NCBI GenBank assembly: GCA_009617715.1
Contig: VTFK01000379.1
Span: 186,001 to 250,000 of the forward strand
DNA: 64,000 bases
Direction of reading: 5' to 3'
DNA from: Plectrocnemia conspersa
Lineage: Eukaryota > Arthropoda > Insecta > Trichoptera > Polycentropodidae
Shown here: positions 1-10,949 of the stretch, in pieces
How positions within the stretch are numbered: the stretch's first letter is position 1
Layout: each line of letters starts with the position of its first letter
The notes under the pieces: model-generated
Told to the model about the DNA's origin: nothing
Databases searched by the model: none
The model's input: only the letters and a program-made list of their open reading frames with translations
Program-made: the position numbers and the translations under genes

Positions 1-2
1 GT

Positions 3-209
3 GAAAAGTTCCCAGGTCGCATTATTTCACGTTTTGGTGACGTCAACTGGCCACCAAAATCATGCAATTTAACATAGCTAGATTTTTTGTAGGATAATGC
101 TAAGCGTCGTGCTTACGGCGACAAACCCGAAACATTTGAGTACCTAAAAACCAACATCCGCCAAGTTATAACCGAGTTACCGCCAGAAATGTACGAAAAA
201 GCCATCTAA
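3..209 (+). pseudogene. Tc1/mariner (IS630-type) transposase, C-terminal fragment, broken
   Basis: Reading from base 3 gives EKFPGRIISRFGDVNWPPKS and then CNLT, a stop, LDFL, a stop, and finally a clean run ending PPEMYEKAI before TAA at 207-209. FPGR-IISR-GDVNWPP-SCDLTPLDFFLWGY is the hallmark of the DDE catalytic domain of insect Tc1/mariner-like transposases, and the aspartate of LDF corresponds to the third catalytic acid. Two in-frame stops fall inside the LDFFLWGY block (around 75-93), so this copy is dead. The first two catalytic residues and the helix-turn-helix DNA-binding half would lie left of the window edge. No terminal inverted repeat could be matched downstream. Seen: motif and stops. 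Known: the family. Inferred: an old inactivated copy cut by the window boundary. Confidence 0.9.
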
Positions 210-370
210 AATGAAAAAGATCCACATGTGGCCAATAAATTGACCCTTCTTTATAATTAATGAAAAAAAAAAATCCGAAGATAGTACTTTAATTTGTGTT
301 TTTTTAAAAAGCTCAAGTACTAAAGTTGGATTAACATGTATTAAAGCATTTTTATAAATCAAAATTCGAA

Positions 371-441
371 TATGCTGCCGTGGCTCGAGTCCACGAACTC
401 TGGGTTAACAGTCTAGACCTAACGAACTACGCTATTCCGAC
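371..441 (-). repeat. tRNA-derived SINE-like head, family B copy 1
   Basis: The reverse complement carries a box-A-like segment (TAGCGTAGTTCGTTAGG) and, about 30 bases later, a box-B-like segment (GGACTCGAGCC) followed by CGGCAGCA. A related minus-strand copy lies at 20762-20836, and the two share GGA-AGCG-AGT, GTCT and TCGAGCC-CGGCAGCA in the same order. The acceptor stem does not close as in a functional tRNA, so this is a tRNA-derived repeat head rather than a tRNA gene. No body or tail could be defined. Confidence 0.5.
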
Positions 442-854
442 CTTATCATGTGCATTAAGTTTAAGTTTTTCTATTACTCTTCTATGCCAAAGCTACCTTT
501 ATTCTTGGTAAATAAACATTAATTAATAATTTTGTTTCAATATAATTATATTTAATAACGTTTCAGCAAAAGAATGCTTATATTTTTATCCTTGCATAAA
601 CCAGATGTTTTAACGGTAGATTTCAAATAACAAAATTATTTTTAAATATTATTAGGCATATTTCTTATTTATTTATTAGAAATCTGACTCTAATAGGTTT
701 CCACTTATATATAATACTCATTCAAACATAAACATACATTATATATTTACACACACATAGTTTTAATACAGTTTTTTAATAATACTTTTTGTATTTATAC
801 GAAAAATAATTAAAAATATAAAATACTTTGCGAAAGATTTTCGATGGCCATCAC
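442..854. other. AT-rich spacer, nothing recognised
   Basis: Long A/T runs and short TA-rich stretches with no frame of note, no inverted repeat longer than about 10 bp and no recognisable motif. Confidence 0.5.
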
Positions 855-895
855 AAGGGCAAACCGCCGGGGCTCCGCCCATGGCCGGATTTCAT
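855..895 (+). repeat. GC-rich fragment sharing ACCGCCGGGGCTCCGCCC with 34.63 kb
   Basis: An isolated GC-rich patch in AT-rich DNA. The 18-base string ACCGCCGGGGCTCCGCCC also occurs near the left end of the candidate element at 34611-35113, and similar sequence continues on both sides (a GGCAA-type lead-in, and ATGGCCGG versus TTAGCTGG after it). I read it as an end fragment of the same repeat family. Confidence 0.4.
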
Positions 896-949
896 TTATC
901 TTAATTGGCATTCCTGCGTGACTACACCATTTATACCAGCACGATATAT

Positions 950-1115
950 TATTATTGTAAGTCTATGACTAATACATGAAAGATCAAGGTTTAAGTCCCA
1001 TATGAACTCTTTATGTTTTAACTTTTATCGTGTCTGGGAGATCTATTGTAGGTTAGTTTTTTCCTAGCTTATTATACTCCCACGAATAAATATCGCGATG
1101 ATGAATTAGACGTAG
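950..1115 (+). repeat. SINE-A copy 1 (tRNA-derived SINE)
   Basis: Contains the family core CTATGACTAATACATGAAAG, then a box-B-like AAGGTTTAAGTCCCATATGAA, then TTTTATCGTGTCTGGGAGATC, and ends with the family tail CACGAATAAATATCGCGATGA. The same blocks in the same order occur at 20176-20375 (minus), 21655-21935, 29988-30175 and 47930-48145. The box-B block (consensus GGTTCGAATCCCATATGAA) is degraded here, so the copy is old. SINEs of this kind are transcribed by RNA polymerase III and moved by a partner LINE. No partner LINE is visible in the window. Confidence 0.75.
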
Positions 1116-1205
1116 GATAAGTGCATGTGCGGTATATTAGGCCATGGACAGCCAGCTCACTTTTAGTTGTTACATTCGGCGCATTAGCATCTATGTTCTT
1201 TACCG

Positions 1206-1245
1206 GAGACTAGGCCCGACCATTCAGAATGAGACTAGGCCCGAC
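1206..1245 (+). repeat. 15-bp direct repeat, 25-bp period
   Basis: GAGACTAGGCCCGAC occurs exactly at 1206-1220 and again at 1231-1245, separated by 10 bases. It is GC-rich relative to its flanks. Two units only, no function suggested. Confidence 0.8.
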
Positions 1246-1337
1246 CTCCTACCTAGATGGTCACGAGTGATGTGAAAACAATTGATTATCACTAATCAAT
1301 TTAAAAAGCGGTTAAAAGTCTGTAAGAGAAAGTTATT

Positions 1338-1398
1338 AAAAAAAAAAAAAAAAAAAAAAATGAAAAAATGTCACTAAACAAAAGTTAGTGACATTTTT
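1338..1398. repeat. Poly-A tract followed by perfect 14-bp hairpin
   Basis: A run of 23 A (1338-1360) is followed by AAAAATGTCACTAA (1364-1377), a 7-base loop and the exact inverted copy (1385-1398). Eleven G lie a little further on at 1431-1441. The stem is only 14 bp, short for a metazoan pre-miRNA. It could be the end of a mobile element, but no boundary was found. Confidence 0.7.
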
Positions 1399-1445
1399 GC
1401 ATATTTATATTAAAAAATATTTTTGTGGAAGGGGGGGGGGGTTAA

Positions 1446-2159
1446 GAATATCAATCAAAATCAATTGTCTTAGCATAAAATGATTGAAGAGGTTAAGCGA
1501 TTTTTTATATTAATCTTAAAATATTTTTTAATATAAAATTAATATAAAAAAGTGTTGGTATGTATTATTATATTTTATAAAAAAATATGATTTAAGATTA
1601 TGAGTGTAATTTTTAATTGTTTTCAAAAGTGCTTGTATACTATTGATTTTGGTCATGTTGTGAGAACTTAGTCGATGTTTTTCCGCTAGTACATCTTTCT
1701 TTCTGAGTCATATCGCTAAATAAATTATATTTATTATATAAACATGTGAATTTAAAATATAAATAAAATTATTATTTATGATTTATTACATTTTATTAGC
1801 GGGATCAAAAAATAATTATAATCAATTTATTACGACCAACCCTCCCACGACGGCAAGTGTGTTTATTCCCACCCGATGGCAACCCTCAAATTATAATAAT
1901 AATTAATTAGACCGGTAACATATGCGAACTTGTGTTTTTATTTATGCTATACAAGGGTGGCGCGTTGATAAATATACTTTTAAAAATCAATACAATTATA
2001 AATTTAAAATAAATATATTACATCCACTAAGTCGTTACGCACAAGATTAAAAATATATTATAAATATTTATGTTATAATTTTAACTTTCGCACCCAAAAA
2101 ATATGTTTTATAACGTAAACAGTGTAATAATAAATTTTCCCGTTTTACCATAGTCCATT
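1446..2159. other. AT-rich spacer
   Basis: Nothing recognised apart from a short GC-richer patch around 1835-1880 containing CCCTCCCACGACGGC. No open frame worth noting. Confidence 0.45.
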
Positions 2160-2455
2160 GTTTGGGGTTGCACGTTTACGCGGGCTTCGCCGTATTTCTG
2201 CCCTGCAAGATTACCACCCTTCCGCCCGTTCGCCTTAAGTTCGCCGGCTGGCTGCTGGGGGTGTGGGGTGGTTGAGCAGAGGGTGGAACCCAGGAAGCTA
2301 TAACGCTGATGAGCGATTTGGGTATTATTTGCGCTTTATTTAGGTATTTATTACGGCCGAATGACGGCGCAGATATGATGCCACATTCGGGATACACAAC
2401 ATCCCCTCAGCGGTAGCATCCGAGACCGAGGGGATGAATCTCTCTCTTCTTTTCA
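2160..2455. promoter_or_regulatory. GC-rich island with hairpin; possible conserved non-coding element
   Basis: A sharp compositional change: CpG-containing, with a run of G/T (GGGGGTGTGGGGTGG) and the segment ACGGCCGAATGACGGCGC. CATCCCCT at 2400-2407 pairs with AGGGGATG at 2429-2436, and part of the intervening sequence (CGGT/ACCG) can extend the stem. The minus strand is open for 73 codons, but the translation is low-complexity, rich in P and S, with no domain. CT-rich sequence (TCTCTCTCTTCTTTTC) follows. I call it a candidate regulatory element only because it repeats the pattern of many similar islands in this window. Confidence 0.3.
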
Positions 2456-2459
2456 GCAG

Positions 2460-4239
2460 ACGATTCTTATTTTAGTTTTTCAAATGAAATCGAATTCTCA
2501 AATAAATGCGCCGGTTGAAAATATGGAAAATATTTCGTTTCTAATATAATGAACATGTATTGAACATAACGGTAAATAATTCTCAGGAATGTCTAGAGAA
2601 AAATGCTAAAAAAATATTTTTTTTGCTAATTATCATAAAATGTTTTTTTTGGTTTAAAATTAAATTTAAATATATATATTTTAAATGGTTTACAGCTACT
2701 GTATTTTAAAAACAAGTATGTAGTGATTTTAAATTGCATAAAGCTAAAGCTGCATTCAAAGCAGGTATTTCTGATTTAAACTCTTAAAAAACATTGTTTG
2801 ACATTATAAGTTTTATGACCGACTCTAGGAATTACGATTAGCGAACATTTTTTGTTCAACAAAAAATAAAGAATGCAAGGATCTGTGACTAAAGATTGAT
2901 TATAATAATAGTTTTTAGCAAAGATTAGTTCGCCAAATAAATGAAACACGAGAGTATTTATGTAAATGCCATAAATCATAGGATGCTGGCACTTTTTCGC
3001 AAAATACAAAGGAAAATATAATGTGAAGAAAGTGACAGGCGTTACATATTATAGTAAAAATTTTTATTACTATTTTTTTAATTTTATTTTATATTTTTTA
3101 ATATATTTTTGCTATCAGATAAATATTTATAACCCCATAAGGTCTCATATTGCTAATATGATAAAAATAAATTATTTATTTTAAAATAGTGAACATTACT
3201 AACAAAAATTAATTCGGTGTATTATTAATCTTAAGAGTGCGAACTAGTATTTTAAAAGCGTGAAGTGTGCTTTTACGAGTGCAAAGCGCGAGATTGCAGA
3301 ATATCATAAGCGCGTAGTAACAAAAAGCAGCAGATTTTAAGCACCAACGGCAAGTTTTATTATAATTTTTAAGCAATATAATAACGTTTCTTGGAACTAT
3401 GTTTTAAATTGCTTTTTAACGTTTCTCGAAACCTCCTTTAAATAAAATTTTCTGAAAGATATGATATCGTAATTCAAGTGCTTCTAAAATATAAATAATA
3501 TTAAATATGTGCTTATTAATTAATCACTCGTATCTGAGCGCTTCCGAAAAACATTTCGTTTCCATCGCCAGACGCCAGGGATTGCAATATATTTGAGCCA
3601 TTTCACACAGTTGATTTGGTCGTCGACCAGAACAGAGGGTACAGTGTACTTTCTTTTTCTTAGTATTTTTAATACATTTGGCTTAGTAGCCTATAGATTA
3701 ATATTTATAATACATTTTTTTATATTTAAAAGGCATTATTAATGTATTACTTACAAGCGAAAATGTACATAATATTTATTTATATTGCAATAAACATATT
3801 TTTAATAATATTGTTTTATTTTTTACAGGTATGATCAGACTGCATCAATGATTTCATTTTAAGGTATTGTCGATAATGTTTATATATTTTTATATACTTA
3901 TTGCAGTATTTCATACAACAAAAAAAATTTAGAAAGGGCTTTGAATTTTATATACATAAATAATAATATTTGGATAGCTTATTTTAATGTAGTTATTATT
4001 TTTATATATTTATTTTTTTTATTAGTAAGCAAATTTTATTAATATATATTGTTTCTTTTAAAATACAATGTGAGGAAACGTAGTCCACGTTATTTATTTA
4101 AATATATTTTATAAAAGTTATTAAAATGAAAATACTATTTTTCCATATATAGTTTTTTCCATAGTTGTTTATATTTTTTAATTAAACCTATGTATGTTTC
4201 TATTGTATAATATATACGACATTTGAATTGTTTCTAACA
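2460..4239. other. AT-rich spacer
   Basis: Almost entirely A/T, with a slightly GC-richer patch near 3225-3340 and another near 3535-3650. No recognisable coding or repeat content. Confidence 0.45.
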
Positions 4240-4790
4240 TAGGGAAAGAAAGTAGCGGATGAACTTTTTCTTCTTTGCCGCTTGTCAATCAAACGTTATC
4301 TCATGCGGATCTCCTGTCCGACCCCTGGGAGTTTTCGCCCTTTATTGCTTCCATTATTAATAAAATCTCAGCCAAAAGTCAACTTTTGTCACATAATACA
4401 CCTACGGACACAATGGCGCACACCGACGACATTATACAATAATGTAATACGTAATATATAGAGATATTATATTTCGACAAAATCGGCTGAGTGTAAAGGC
4501 AATCGCGCACCGGAATAATTGATTTCGTCGGTGGAATTTAATCAACCGACTAAATTAGGCAACAAAGCGTGACACCATTCTATTATAGTTTGGCTATTGG
4601 ATATGCACGTCTTGGATGTGCTATTCTTTTCCGCGACACCCCTTTTGCTATCAGCGTACTCCTTTGGATTGAAAGGTAACAAGTTCAGTGGCATTTGGTC
4701 GGTCGGCAAATAGCCAGTCGACCTTTGAGTAAAATTCCCAAAGGTATATCTATCGACTGTATGTATGGGTTGGGCGAGATTAAAATTAAT
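4240..4790. promoter_or_regulatory. Weak GC-richer block, two parts
   Basis: GC-richer segments at about 4250-4430 (with GTCCGACCCCTGGGAG and AATGGCGCACACCGACGAC) and 4500-4760 (with ATAGCCAGTCGACC). Short frames are open on both strands across the second part with no domain. It has the same character as the other islands, but less sharply bounded. Confidence 0.2.
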
Positions 4791-5379
4791 GCAAAAATAA
4801 ACAATCATGCCAAGATTATAAATGTACTCGATACGAAGTCCATAAAATATATTTTAAGATTGACTTTTAGAATAACCTTTTATTGAATATTTAACAATCC
4901 ATAATAGACTTAATGAATTTGGTGAGATCAAGAATGAATTACTTGATTCTGATATCATATGTCTCAAGCTTACTAGTACAGTTACCGATATCTTAATCTT
5001 CTGGTAAATGCTAACATAAAAAGTACATTTTTGGGTATTTCAAATAAATTAATCAAAACAAATTTATTCTTTATTTTTTTGAATGATATTTTTTTGTCAT
5101 TAAAATAATGACTCGTTTTGCATATTCATAATGTCATAAATATATTTATGCTGACAATGAATTTCAACAGCAAACCTTGACAGGATTTGAAACTAAATGA
5201 GACAGTATATACACAGACAATTTTATTGTGGCTGAAGTCTTGTAAGCTGTGTAACATTTGGCAAACTTTAATAAAAGCAATGTATTAAAAAAATAGTGTT
5301 AAATTTTATTAGCTTTACCATACGAATATCCCTCGCGTCAGTCTTAAAGTATCTTTAATTTACGTTTTTTTGAATTAAG
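4791..5379. other. AT-rich spacer
   Basis: No supported gene, repeat or structure. Confidence 0.45.
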
Positions 5380-5870
5380 TTGAATGAAAATGGCGGTCAG
5401 GCACGCGGACGTGGTTCAATGAGAAAAACGGTATTAATCTTTCAATTATAGACACTTGATCAAATATGAACCAATTTGTTTCTCAATAGAATAATTGATC
5501 TATGCTCACCGTTTCCTTGCAAAGTGAGGTCTAAATATATTTTTTTCTAAAAAGATTCTGATAGATTTGAAAAGTGTTTTCTACGGCTTTCTCTGTAGTT
5601 TGGGAACCCTGGCGCTTTTTCCCCGAATCGAGCGATATGATTCTCATTTCCCATATCGGAAGCTGAGCACAATATGCATGTGAGCAGCGATTGCCATTCG
5701 AGTCTACAATGGCTCGATATTCGAGCGACGACGACAGCCACAATGCGGAATTCCTTCACACTGATTTGGCTCAGGTAATAATTCTGCCATGTAACGCGTC
5801 AAAGGTGACACCGCACATATTATATGAATGCCTGCGACTGAGATGCCAGAACAAAAATTGGCATCTAATC
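5380..5870. promoter_or_regulatory. GC-richer island with a Pho/YY1-like motif
   Basis: Opens with AAAATGGCGG (5387-5396) and GCACGCGGACGTGG, and holds a CpG-containing core at 5590-5860. Three short frames overlap here, two on the minus strand and one on the plus strand, and none resembles a known domain; they are stop-poor by composition. AAAATGGCGG is the type of core bound by Pho/YY1 zinc-finger proteins. That is motif similarity only. Confidence 0.28.
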
Positions 5871-6312
5871 CATAGTAGTAAAATAATATATTTTTTTTGT
5901 TATATTTTTGTATTATTTCAATAAATAAACATCGTAAATAATGTTTTTTTTACATTACAAAAATGGCTTATAAAAAAATTCAAAAATTTTGATAAATATG
6001 CTAAAAAATTTCACATAAAATATAAATAAAATTAAAATATGATACAAAACCTGTAAATGAACAAAATATAATAAATTTTATATTTTAAATATTTTAAAAC
6101 AACTTTTCATTTCAATCAAGTAAACTTCAAGTTTTTTGTTTTCACTATAAATGTAATCATAATTTACGGGTTTCGTTCGCATCGTTTCATGGGAATGACA
6201 ACATCCCTCGATTCTATAATCCAGGTCAATGTAGTCTATACCGTCTTTCAAAAAAGCATTGACAAAATTTGTAGCTACTTCTTTAGAAGTAAAGCAACTT
6301 CTGTGTCTGGAA
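5871..6312. other. AT-rich spacer
   Basis: Nothing recognised except a mild GC increase near 6165-6215. Confidence 0.45.
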
Positions 6313-6369
6313 AGTCAGATTTGTAATAAAATTAAATTTGCTAATATCAAATTAAATTAAATTAAATTA

Positions 6370-6417
6370 AATTTAATTCAATTATTTAATATTAACATTA
6401 AATAATTGAATTAAATT
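6370..6417. repeat. Perfect 21-bp inverted repeat, 6-bp loop
   Basis: The arm at 6370-6390 is exactly complementary to 6397-6417, with ATTAAC between. The sequence is almost pure A/T and sits beside a (AATTA)n-like run at 6346-6372, so it may be a by-product of microsatellite expansion rather than a selected hairpin. Confidence 0.85.
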
Positions 6418-6423
6418 GCACTA

Positions 6424-6640
6424 GACATCTAGCTTCTCAACGAGCTTGCCAAACACAAGGATGTTTTCAGCGATAGCTATGAGGAGGTGAAAAAATTATG
6501 TGGGACGGTGCTCATCTATTTTAGGTGCTCACAATATTTCTTATTTTTTAATGTATTTAATGGTATAATTGTTTGTATACTGGCCATCATGACGCATTGC
6601 GGAAACTTTTAAAATCACGAGTCAGATTTGTAATAAAATT
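6424..6640 (+). repeat. R1 dispersed repeat, copy 1
   Basis: Aligns over about 200 bases with 10751-10945: CATC-AGCTTCT, ACGAG-TTGCCA, ACACAA-GATGTTTTC, AGCTATGAGGAG, GGTGCTCATCTATTTTAG, then ATCATGACGCATTG. In the shared block the minus strand of copy 2 reads AENIFVYGKLVKKLD and this copy reads AENILVFGKLVEKLD after one indel. Conservative differences of this kind suggest the repeat once coded on its minus strand. No known domain is recognised. Confidence 0.75.
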
Positions 6641-6978
6641 AAAATTTAATAAGACTAACAAAATTTTATGTTTTATAAATCCTAGTAAACTATACAATTA
6701 TTTTAGCGTCACCTTAATTATCCTTCATTATATATTTTAAACTTTAAAATCAATTAATAACCATTTAATTAGTTTTTCAAAATAAAGGCAAAATTTTATA
6801 TTCAAGCATTGCTGCATGACGTTAAAAACGATGTTCGCTGACAGTTAACTGACCGCTTGACCGTTAACTGCATAAAAACTAGCTGTTGGAGATATTTAAA
6901 AAAAATTACAATCTTTTTATCTCACACAATTTTATACATATATTTGTATATTATATAAATATGTATATACTATATAAG

Positions 6979-7019
6979 TCTATTTTATAGTTAAGAGCAA
7001 ATTATAACTATAAAATAGA
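6979..7019. repeat. Perfect 15-bp inverted repeat
   Basis: TCTATTTTATAGTTA (6979-6993) and its exact inverse (7005-7019) with an 11-base loop, in AT-rich DNA. No further extension. Confidence 0.85.
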
Positions 7020-7520
7020 TTTTAGTTAATTGTTTATGACTTTTATTTATAATGGAAGGGTTAGTAAGCTTGTACATAATAGCAATACAACTATTTTATG
7101 TAGTGTTTCGCTGAAATAATGCTATCGCCTTCAATTAAGATTAAGTTTAAATTATTATTATATATTTTTATTCACTATTTAATGTAAAACTGTAAAAGTA
7201 AAGATCTGCTTTAAAAATTAAATTATAATATTATGCAATTTGTTTATAAAAAAAAGATTTATAAGGATATATAGATGATTTTTAATAATTTATCAATGAA
7301 TAGTATTTCTTAGAGCGGATACCTCTGTGGAGGGAAACGACACAAGATGCATTGTTTATAAAAAAATCTATGACATTTATAGATTTTTAGTACTTGAGTT
7401 CCTGAACATATGTCACTAATAATATTTTAATTTTGTTACTCGGAAAACTTCAGGTCATTAAGATTAATAATGTTAATAAATATATTAAATTAATTTCTAA
7501 ATAGCAGTTCGTTAATTATG

Positions 7521-7600
7521 TATGTTTTCAGTAAAGGGTTGAAAAAATGTAGGATGCTGCTCATATATCTTATGTGTATATAGTTTATTTTTTTAATAAA
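7521..7600 (+). repeat. R1 dispersed repeat, degraded partial copy
   Basis: TATGTTTTCAGTAAAGGGTT, then GAAAAAATGTAGGATGCTGC, then TCATATATCTTATGTG follows the order of the middle of R1 (GATGTTTTC-GCGA, AGGAG-TG-AAAAAAT, GG-TGGTGCTCATCTATTTTAGATGTG). The match is short and decayed. Confidence 0.4.
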
Positions 7601-8115
7601 ATATTTTGTGTGAATCTTAAATAATATGTCTGTTAAAGAGTGTGTGTTGTTTTGTATGTGTATGTATTAGATGTAAAATGTTAGAAAAAAAAAGTTTGAA
7701 TGATGACCAACACGATGGTAAGATTTGTAAAAAATCAAGTATTGGTTATTTAAGAAGTTTATATTAAAAAATGAGTTTTCATACTAATTATAAATTGCTT
7801 ATTATTTGAAAAAAATCTGTCAATAATTTCTATAAGTTGGAATTGGTTTTGCTTTGGTTTGAAGGATCAAGCATTTTTGTTAACAGCGTTAAATATTTAG
7901 ATAGGTTTTTGTCGAAGTTTACTGTACTACTCATTCTCAGGTTAGATTAATAGTAAATGTACTTTTTTATAGCTATAATGAATATTTTATTTTATCAATA
8001 TATTACAGTTTAGTTTTACTATGAATATTTTATTTATTTTTCTTTAAATAATAACTTAATTCCTATTTTTATTATTATACATTTTTAATTATCACTACAT
8101 CTTTGACTATTGTCA
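7601..8115. other. AT-rich spacer
   Basis: No supported feature. The stretch 7020-7520 is likewise featureless A/T sequence. Confidence 0.45.
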
Positions 8116-8700
8116 AACCTTGGTCGAATTTATCACAATCTTGCGCAAAGGGTGTTTACGGAATCCTTCGCAGAAGGCCGTTGACGTAATGAAACATCTG
8201 TCCGGATCAGCCGCGATTTTTTTGCCTGTGTTTTCGCATCATAATAGAAATTCTTGGGTGTTAACAAAAGGAAATTCGGGACGCAAGTTTTATGATCGGT
8301 TTGACGGGGGTGAGGCCAGGTGGAGTCGAAGACGCGTGTCTGATAGTCACCTTGATGATTGCTCACGTGTTTGTCTTTGGCTACCGTGAAGGATGCAGGG
8401 TCGGCACATCTGATAGATAACATCCAGATGCTTATCTCGCATCATATACTTTTTTATGTGTGGAAATATATTGTAGTAACATTCTAAAAATATGTAGATA
8501 CCTATATAGATCGTAAATTTTACGATTCGCATTTGTAAATTTAACAATAGGTTTCAGTTGTGTTTCAAGTATACGAAGGTGATACATTTTCTTGTGGATG
8601 TGTATGTAAAATAGACAAAGTTTTGTTCATTCATTGTTTTTGCGAACAAGGGCAGACCCTGCGACGCCCACCCGGAAAGGTTTCTACGAAGAACTGTAAA
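8116..8700. promoter_or_regulatory. GC-richer island, open on both strands
   Basis: CpG-containing from 8120 to 8420 with AAGACGCGTGTCTGATAG and a second small patch at 8645-8685 (CCCTGCGACGCCCACCCGG). Frames of 89 codons (plus) and 96 codons (minus) overlap almost completely. Both translations lack any domain, so neither is called a gene. A plus frame at 8560-8781 includes a cysteine cluster (CGCVCKID) but is short and unsupported. Confidence 0.25.
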
Positions 8701-8785
8701 GAAAATTTTCTTACTGGTAAAAAAATGTCAGGTGAACAAAACCGAATTTTTAAAAATGTGTTTTGGTTAGAGCATACATAAAATT

Positions 8786-9595
8786 GTTGGATATAATATT
8801 TTATTGAATATTACAGTATATCAATATAATTCTCAGCCTGAAAAATTGATGTATTGCAAGAAAAGTTATTAATTTAAATATACGTCCAACTAAACACAAA
8901 TTACTGAGAAAGTAATACTTTTAATTTAAATTTGACAATTGCGTTAAAAGACTGCATGTTTATCACTACTCATATAAGATTTACTTTTTGAAAGCAATGA
9001 ATTTCTTTACACCAGATTTCTAATAAGGTTCTCGTTTATGAATATTATTTTGACTCGTAATATTTGTAGTCAAAATTTGGCATTGCTCCGTATTAAATTT
9101 ATAAATGTCAAATATTTATCTTCAAGAATTTTTCTAATTTTAATTTTAGTCCTTCTCAAAATTAAGTCTGCATGTTAATCATTACTACCTAGAAAATGGG
9201 TGCTTTGGAAGGCAATGTTCCACTTCTTTTATTTATTGTATGTATAAAAATGGTGAAGGAACCTTTACCTGAAATATATGTACATACATCTCAAACAACT
9301 GTAATTTAGTTAAGTTTCATTATTTGAGGTCGGATTTTACTTTTTTATACATATATTCCTCTTATGATTTTTTCAGTCGGGTCTCTCAAGGACAACTGAT
9401 ATGGAATATTTTAAACTATTTTAAAGGAAAAGATAAAATAATATTTTTAACATTGATTTATAATTCTCTAATCACTCAAATCTATGCCAAACTGATTAGA
9501 TCTAGGTTAGTTTTTTTTATTGTATAGATAGACTTTGATAGAAAAAGCGGCATAACGGATTAGTTAAATATACATATTACTTAATATTTATTCCC
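8786..9595. other. AT-rich spacer
   Basis: No supported feature; only short random frames. Confidence 0.45.
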
Positions 9596-9599
9596 AATA

Positions 9600-10040
9600 T
9601 TTAAATATAGCCTCAGTTGATATCACCTGGCACAGAGAGAAATCAATGCCGGTAGACGGTAGGTCTGTAATGGCGTTAGGGACGGTCATCAATCAGGATA
9701 CCTTCGGTGTCGTCGTTACCCCCCGCCTGCATTTCCTTCCAGGTGCATCGATCCTTAACAAAAATGCATACACGTCATTACTATTATTCTGTGGATTTTT
9801 TTCTTCGAAATTTGCCGATTTCACGAGATCGGCGTAACAAAAGGACGGCCGGCGCTCGCACACACACAAAAAAATAATGTCAATGGAGGAAGGTGGACGC
9901 AGCTCCATAAATAAAAATGGGCAGAAGAATCGTTCGTTCTTTTGCAAAAACGCTCGTAAAATCAATTTTGACTCTCCCCTTCCTTGACGTGCGTCAGGGG
10001 GGAACCGCCGAATTCTTCGATACGCCATTCAAAAGATGAT
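9600..10040. promoter_or_regulatory. GC-rich island
   Basis: Clear rise in G+C with repeated CpG (GTCGTCGTTACCCCCCGCC, GACGGCCGGCGCTCGCACAC). The minus strand is open for 111 codons at 9693-10028 and the plus strand for 63. The minus translation is rich in R, F and P with no domain or signal peptide. I treat the openness as compositional. It resembles the islands near 12.8, 24.3, 51.7 and 59.0 kb. Confidence 0.3.
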
Positions 10041-10194
10041 AACACCGTAAAAACTCGAGTTTATGACCGGTGATTACAATGCTTATTTAATTTTAATGCC
10101 AGCACGGATAAGTGCGTTACAATTGCTAGGGATAACGCAAGTGGATTATTATGCTTCTCGATATATCGATTAAAATAGGTTATACTAAAAAACT

Positions 10195-10232
10195 AAAAGC
10201 TAAATTTAAATATAAAAGCTAAATTTAAATAT
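10195..10232 (+). repeat. Exact 19-bp tandem duplication
   Basis: AAAAGCTAAATTTAAATAT occurs at 10195-10213 and immediately again at 10214-10232. A recent slippage-type duplication. Confidence 0.9.
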
Positions 10233-10750
10233 ATTAAAATGCCTAAGCATTAATTGCTTTGATGCAGTTAAACCTATTGTAATGTCATTAGTATCAGCCC
10301 TACATGGTTATGTTTATTAAATTTTGTATGTGTATGTATATTATTTTTTTTCTCCTTTCTTTTTTAAATTTGTAAAAGATTTTATTTTTTTTCCCTTAAA
10401 TTTTACTGTACTTGCAGATAATTTATTATTATTTTTTATTGTATAACATTAATAAATGTAAACAATGGAAATGGTTTTGAACCATTATTGTGCATTTAAT
10501 GTGTCTGTATGCTATTATACATATGTATGTATATTTTTAAAATAAGCTTTTATAAGAAAATGTTGATAACTGTTTTTCACGTTAGCAACATTATTTTACA
10601 ATTTAAAACGGATGAACTTTGAAATATCGCAATCAATCAATGCTCGGTGACATTCAGATGCGAGCTTTATAGTGTCTTAGAGAATCGCGTTCGCGTTCCT
10701 TATTTTTACGCATTACGACCAGGACGTCAATGTTTGAGAACCTAGCGTTA

Positions 10751-10945
10751 TCATCCAGCTTCTTGACGAGTTTGCCATACACAAAGATGTTTTCGGCGAA
10801 AGCTATGAGGAGCTGGAAAAAAATATGGGGGATGGTGCTCATCTATTTTAGATGTGCTCCATAACTGTTTTTTCAAATGTTTAATTGTATTATTATTGTT
10901 TGTATCATGACGATTTAAGGTTACCTGTCAAGTCATAATGGGCAA
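10751..10945 (+). repeat. R1 dispersed repeat, copy 2 (best preserved)
   Basis: The reference copy of R1: CATCCAGCTTCTTGACGAG, then TTGCCATACACAAAGATGTT, AGCTATGAGGAGCTGG, GGTGCTCATCTATTTTAGATGTGC, ATCATGACGATTTAAGGTTACCTGTCA. The minus strand holds an open frame of 62 codons (10654-10842) in which AENIFVYGKLVKKLDD is conserved with copy 1 (in the minus-strand sense TTTTTTTCCAG precedes it, like a 3' splice site). Further copies are at 52665-52845 (minus) and, in part, 50135-50215. Of 8 differences from copy 1 across 20 codons, 4 are silent. Product unknown. Confidence 0.75.
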
Positions 10946-10949
10946 ATTT

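Larger units (their letters stand above)
6314..6643 (+). repeat. 23-bp direct repeats flanking an insertion-like segment
   Basis: The same 23 bases, beginning GTCAGATTTGTAATAAAATT, lie at 6314-6336 and 6621-6643. They bracket the hairpin at 6370-6417 and R1 copy 1. They could be a target-site duplication of LINE-like length, but a related string also ends other R1 copies (near 10945, and near 52670 on the minus strand), so they may instead be part of the repeat. Confidence 0.7.

Noticed and set aside
8560..8781. Zinc-finger or transposase N-terminus (CGCVCKID and KKMSGEQNR)
   Set aside because: Cysteine spacing fits no known finger, and the match to transposase N-termini is too loose.
9693..10028. 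111-codon minus-strand frame as a gene
   Set aside because: No domain, overlapping open frame on the other strand, and the GC-rich setting explains the lack of stops.
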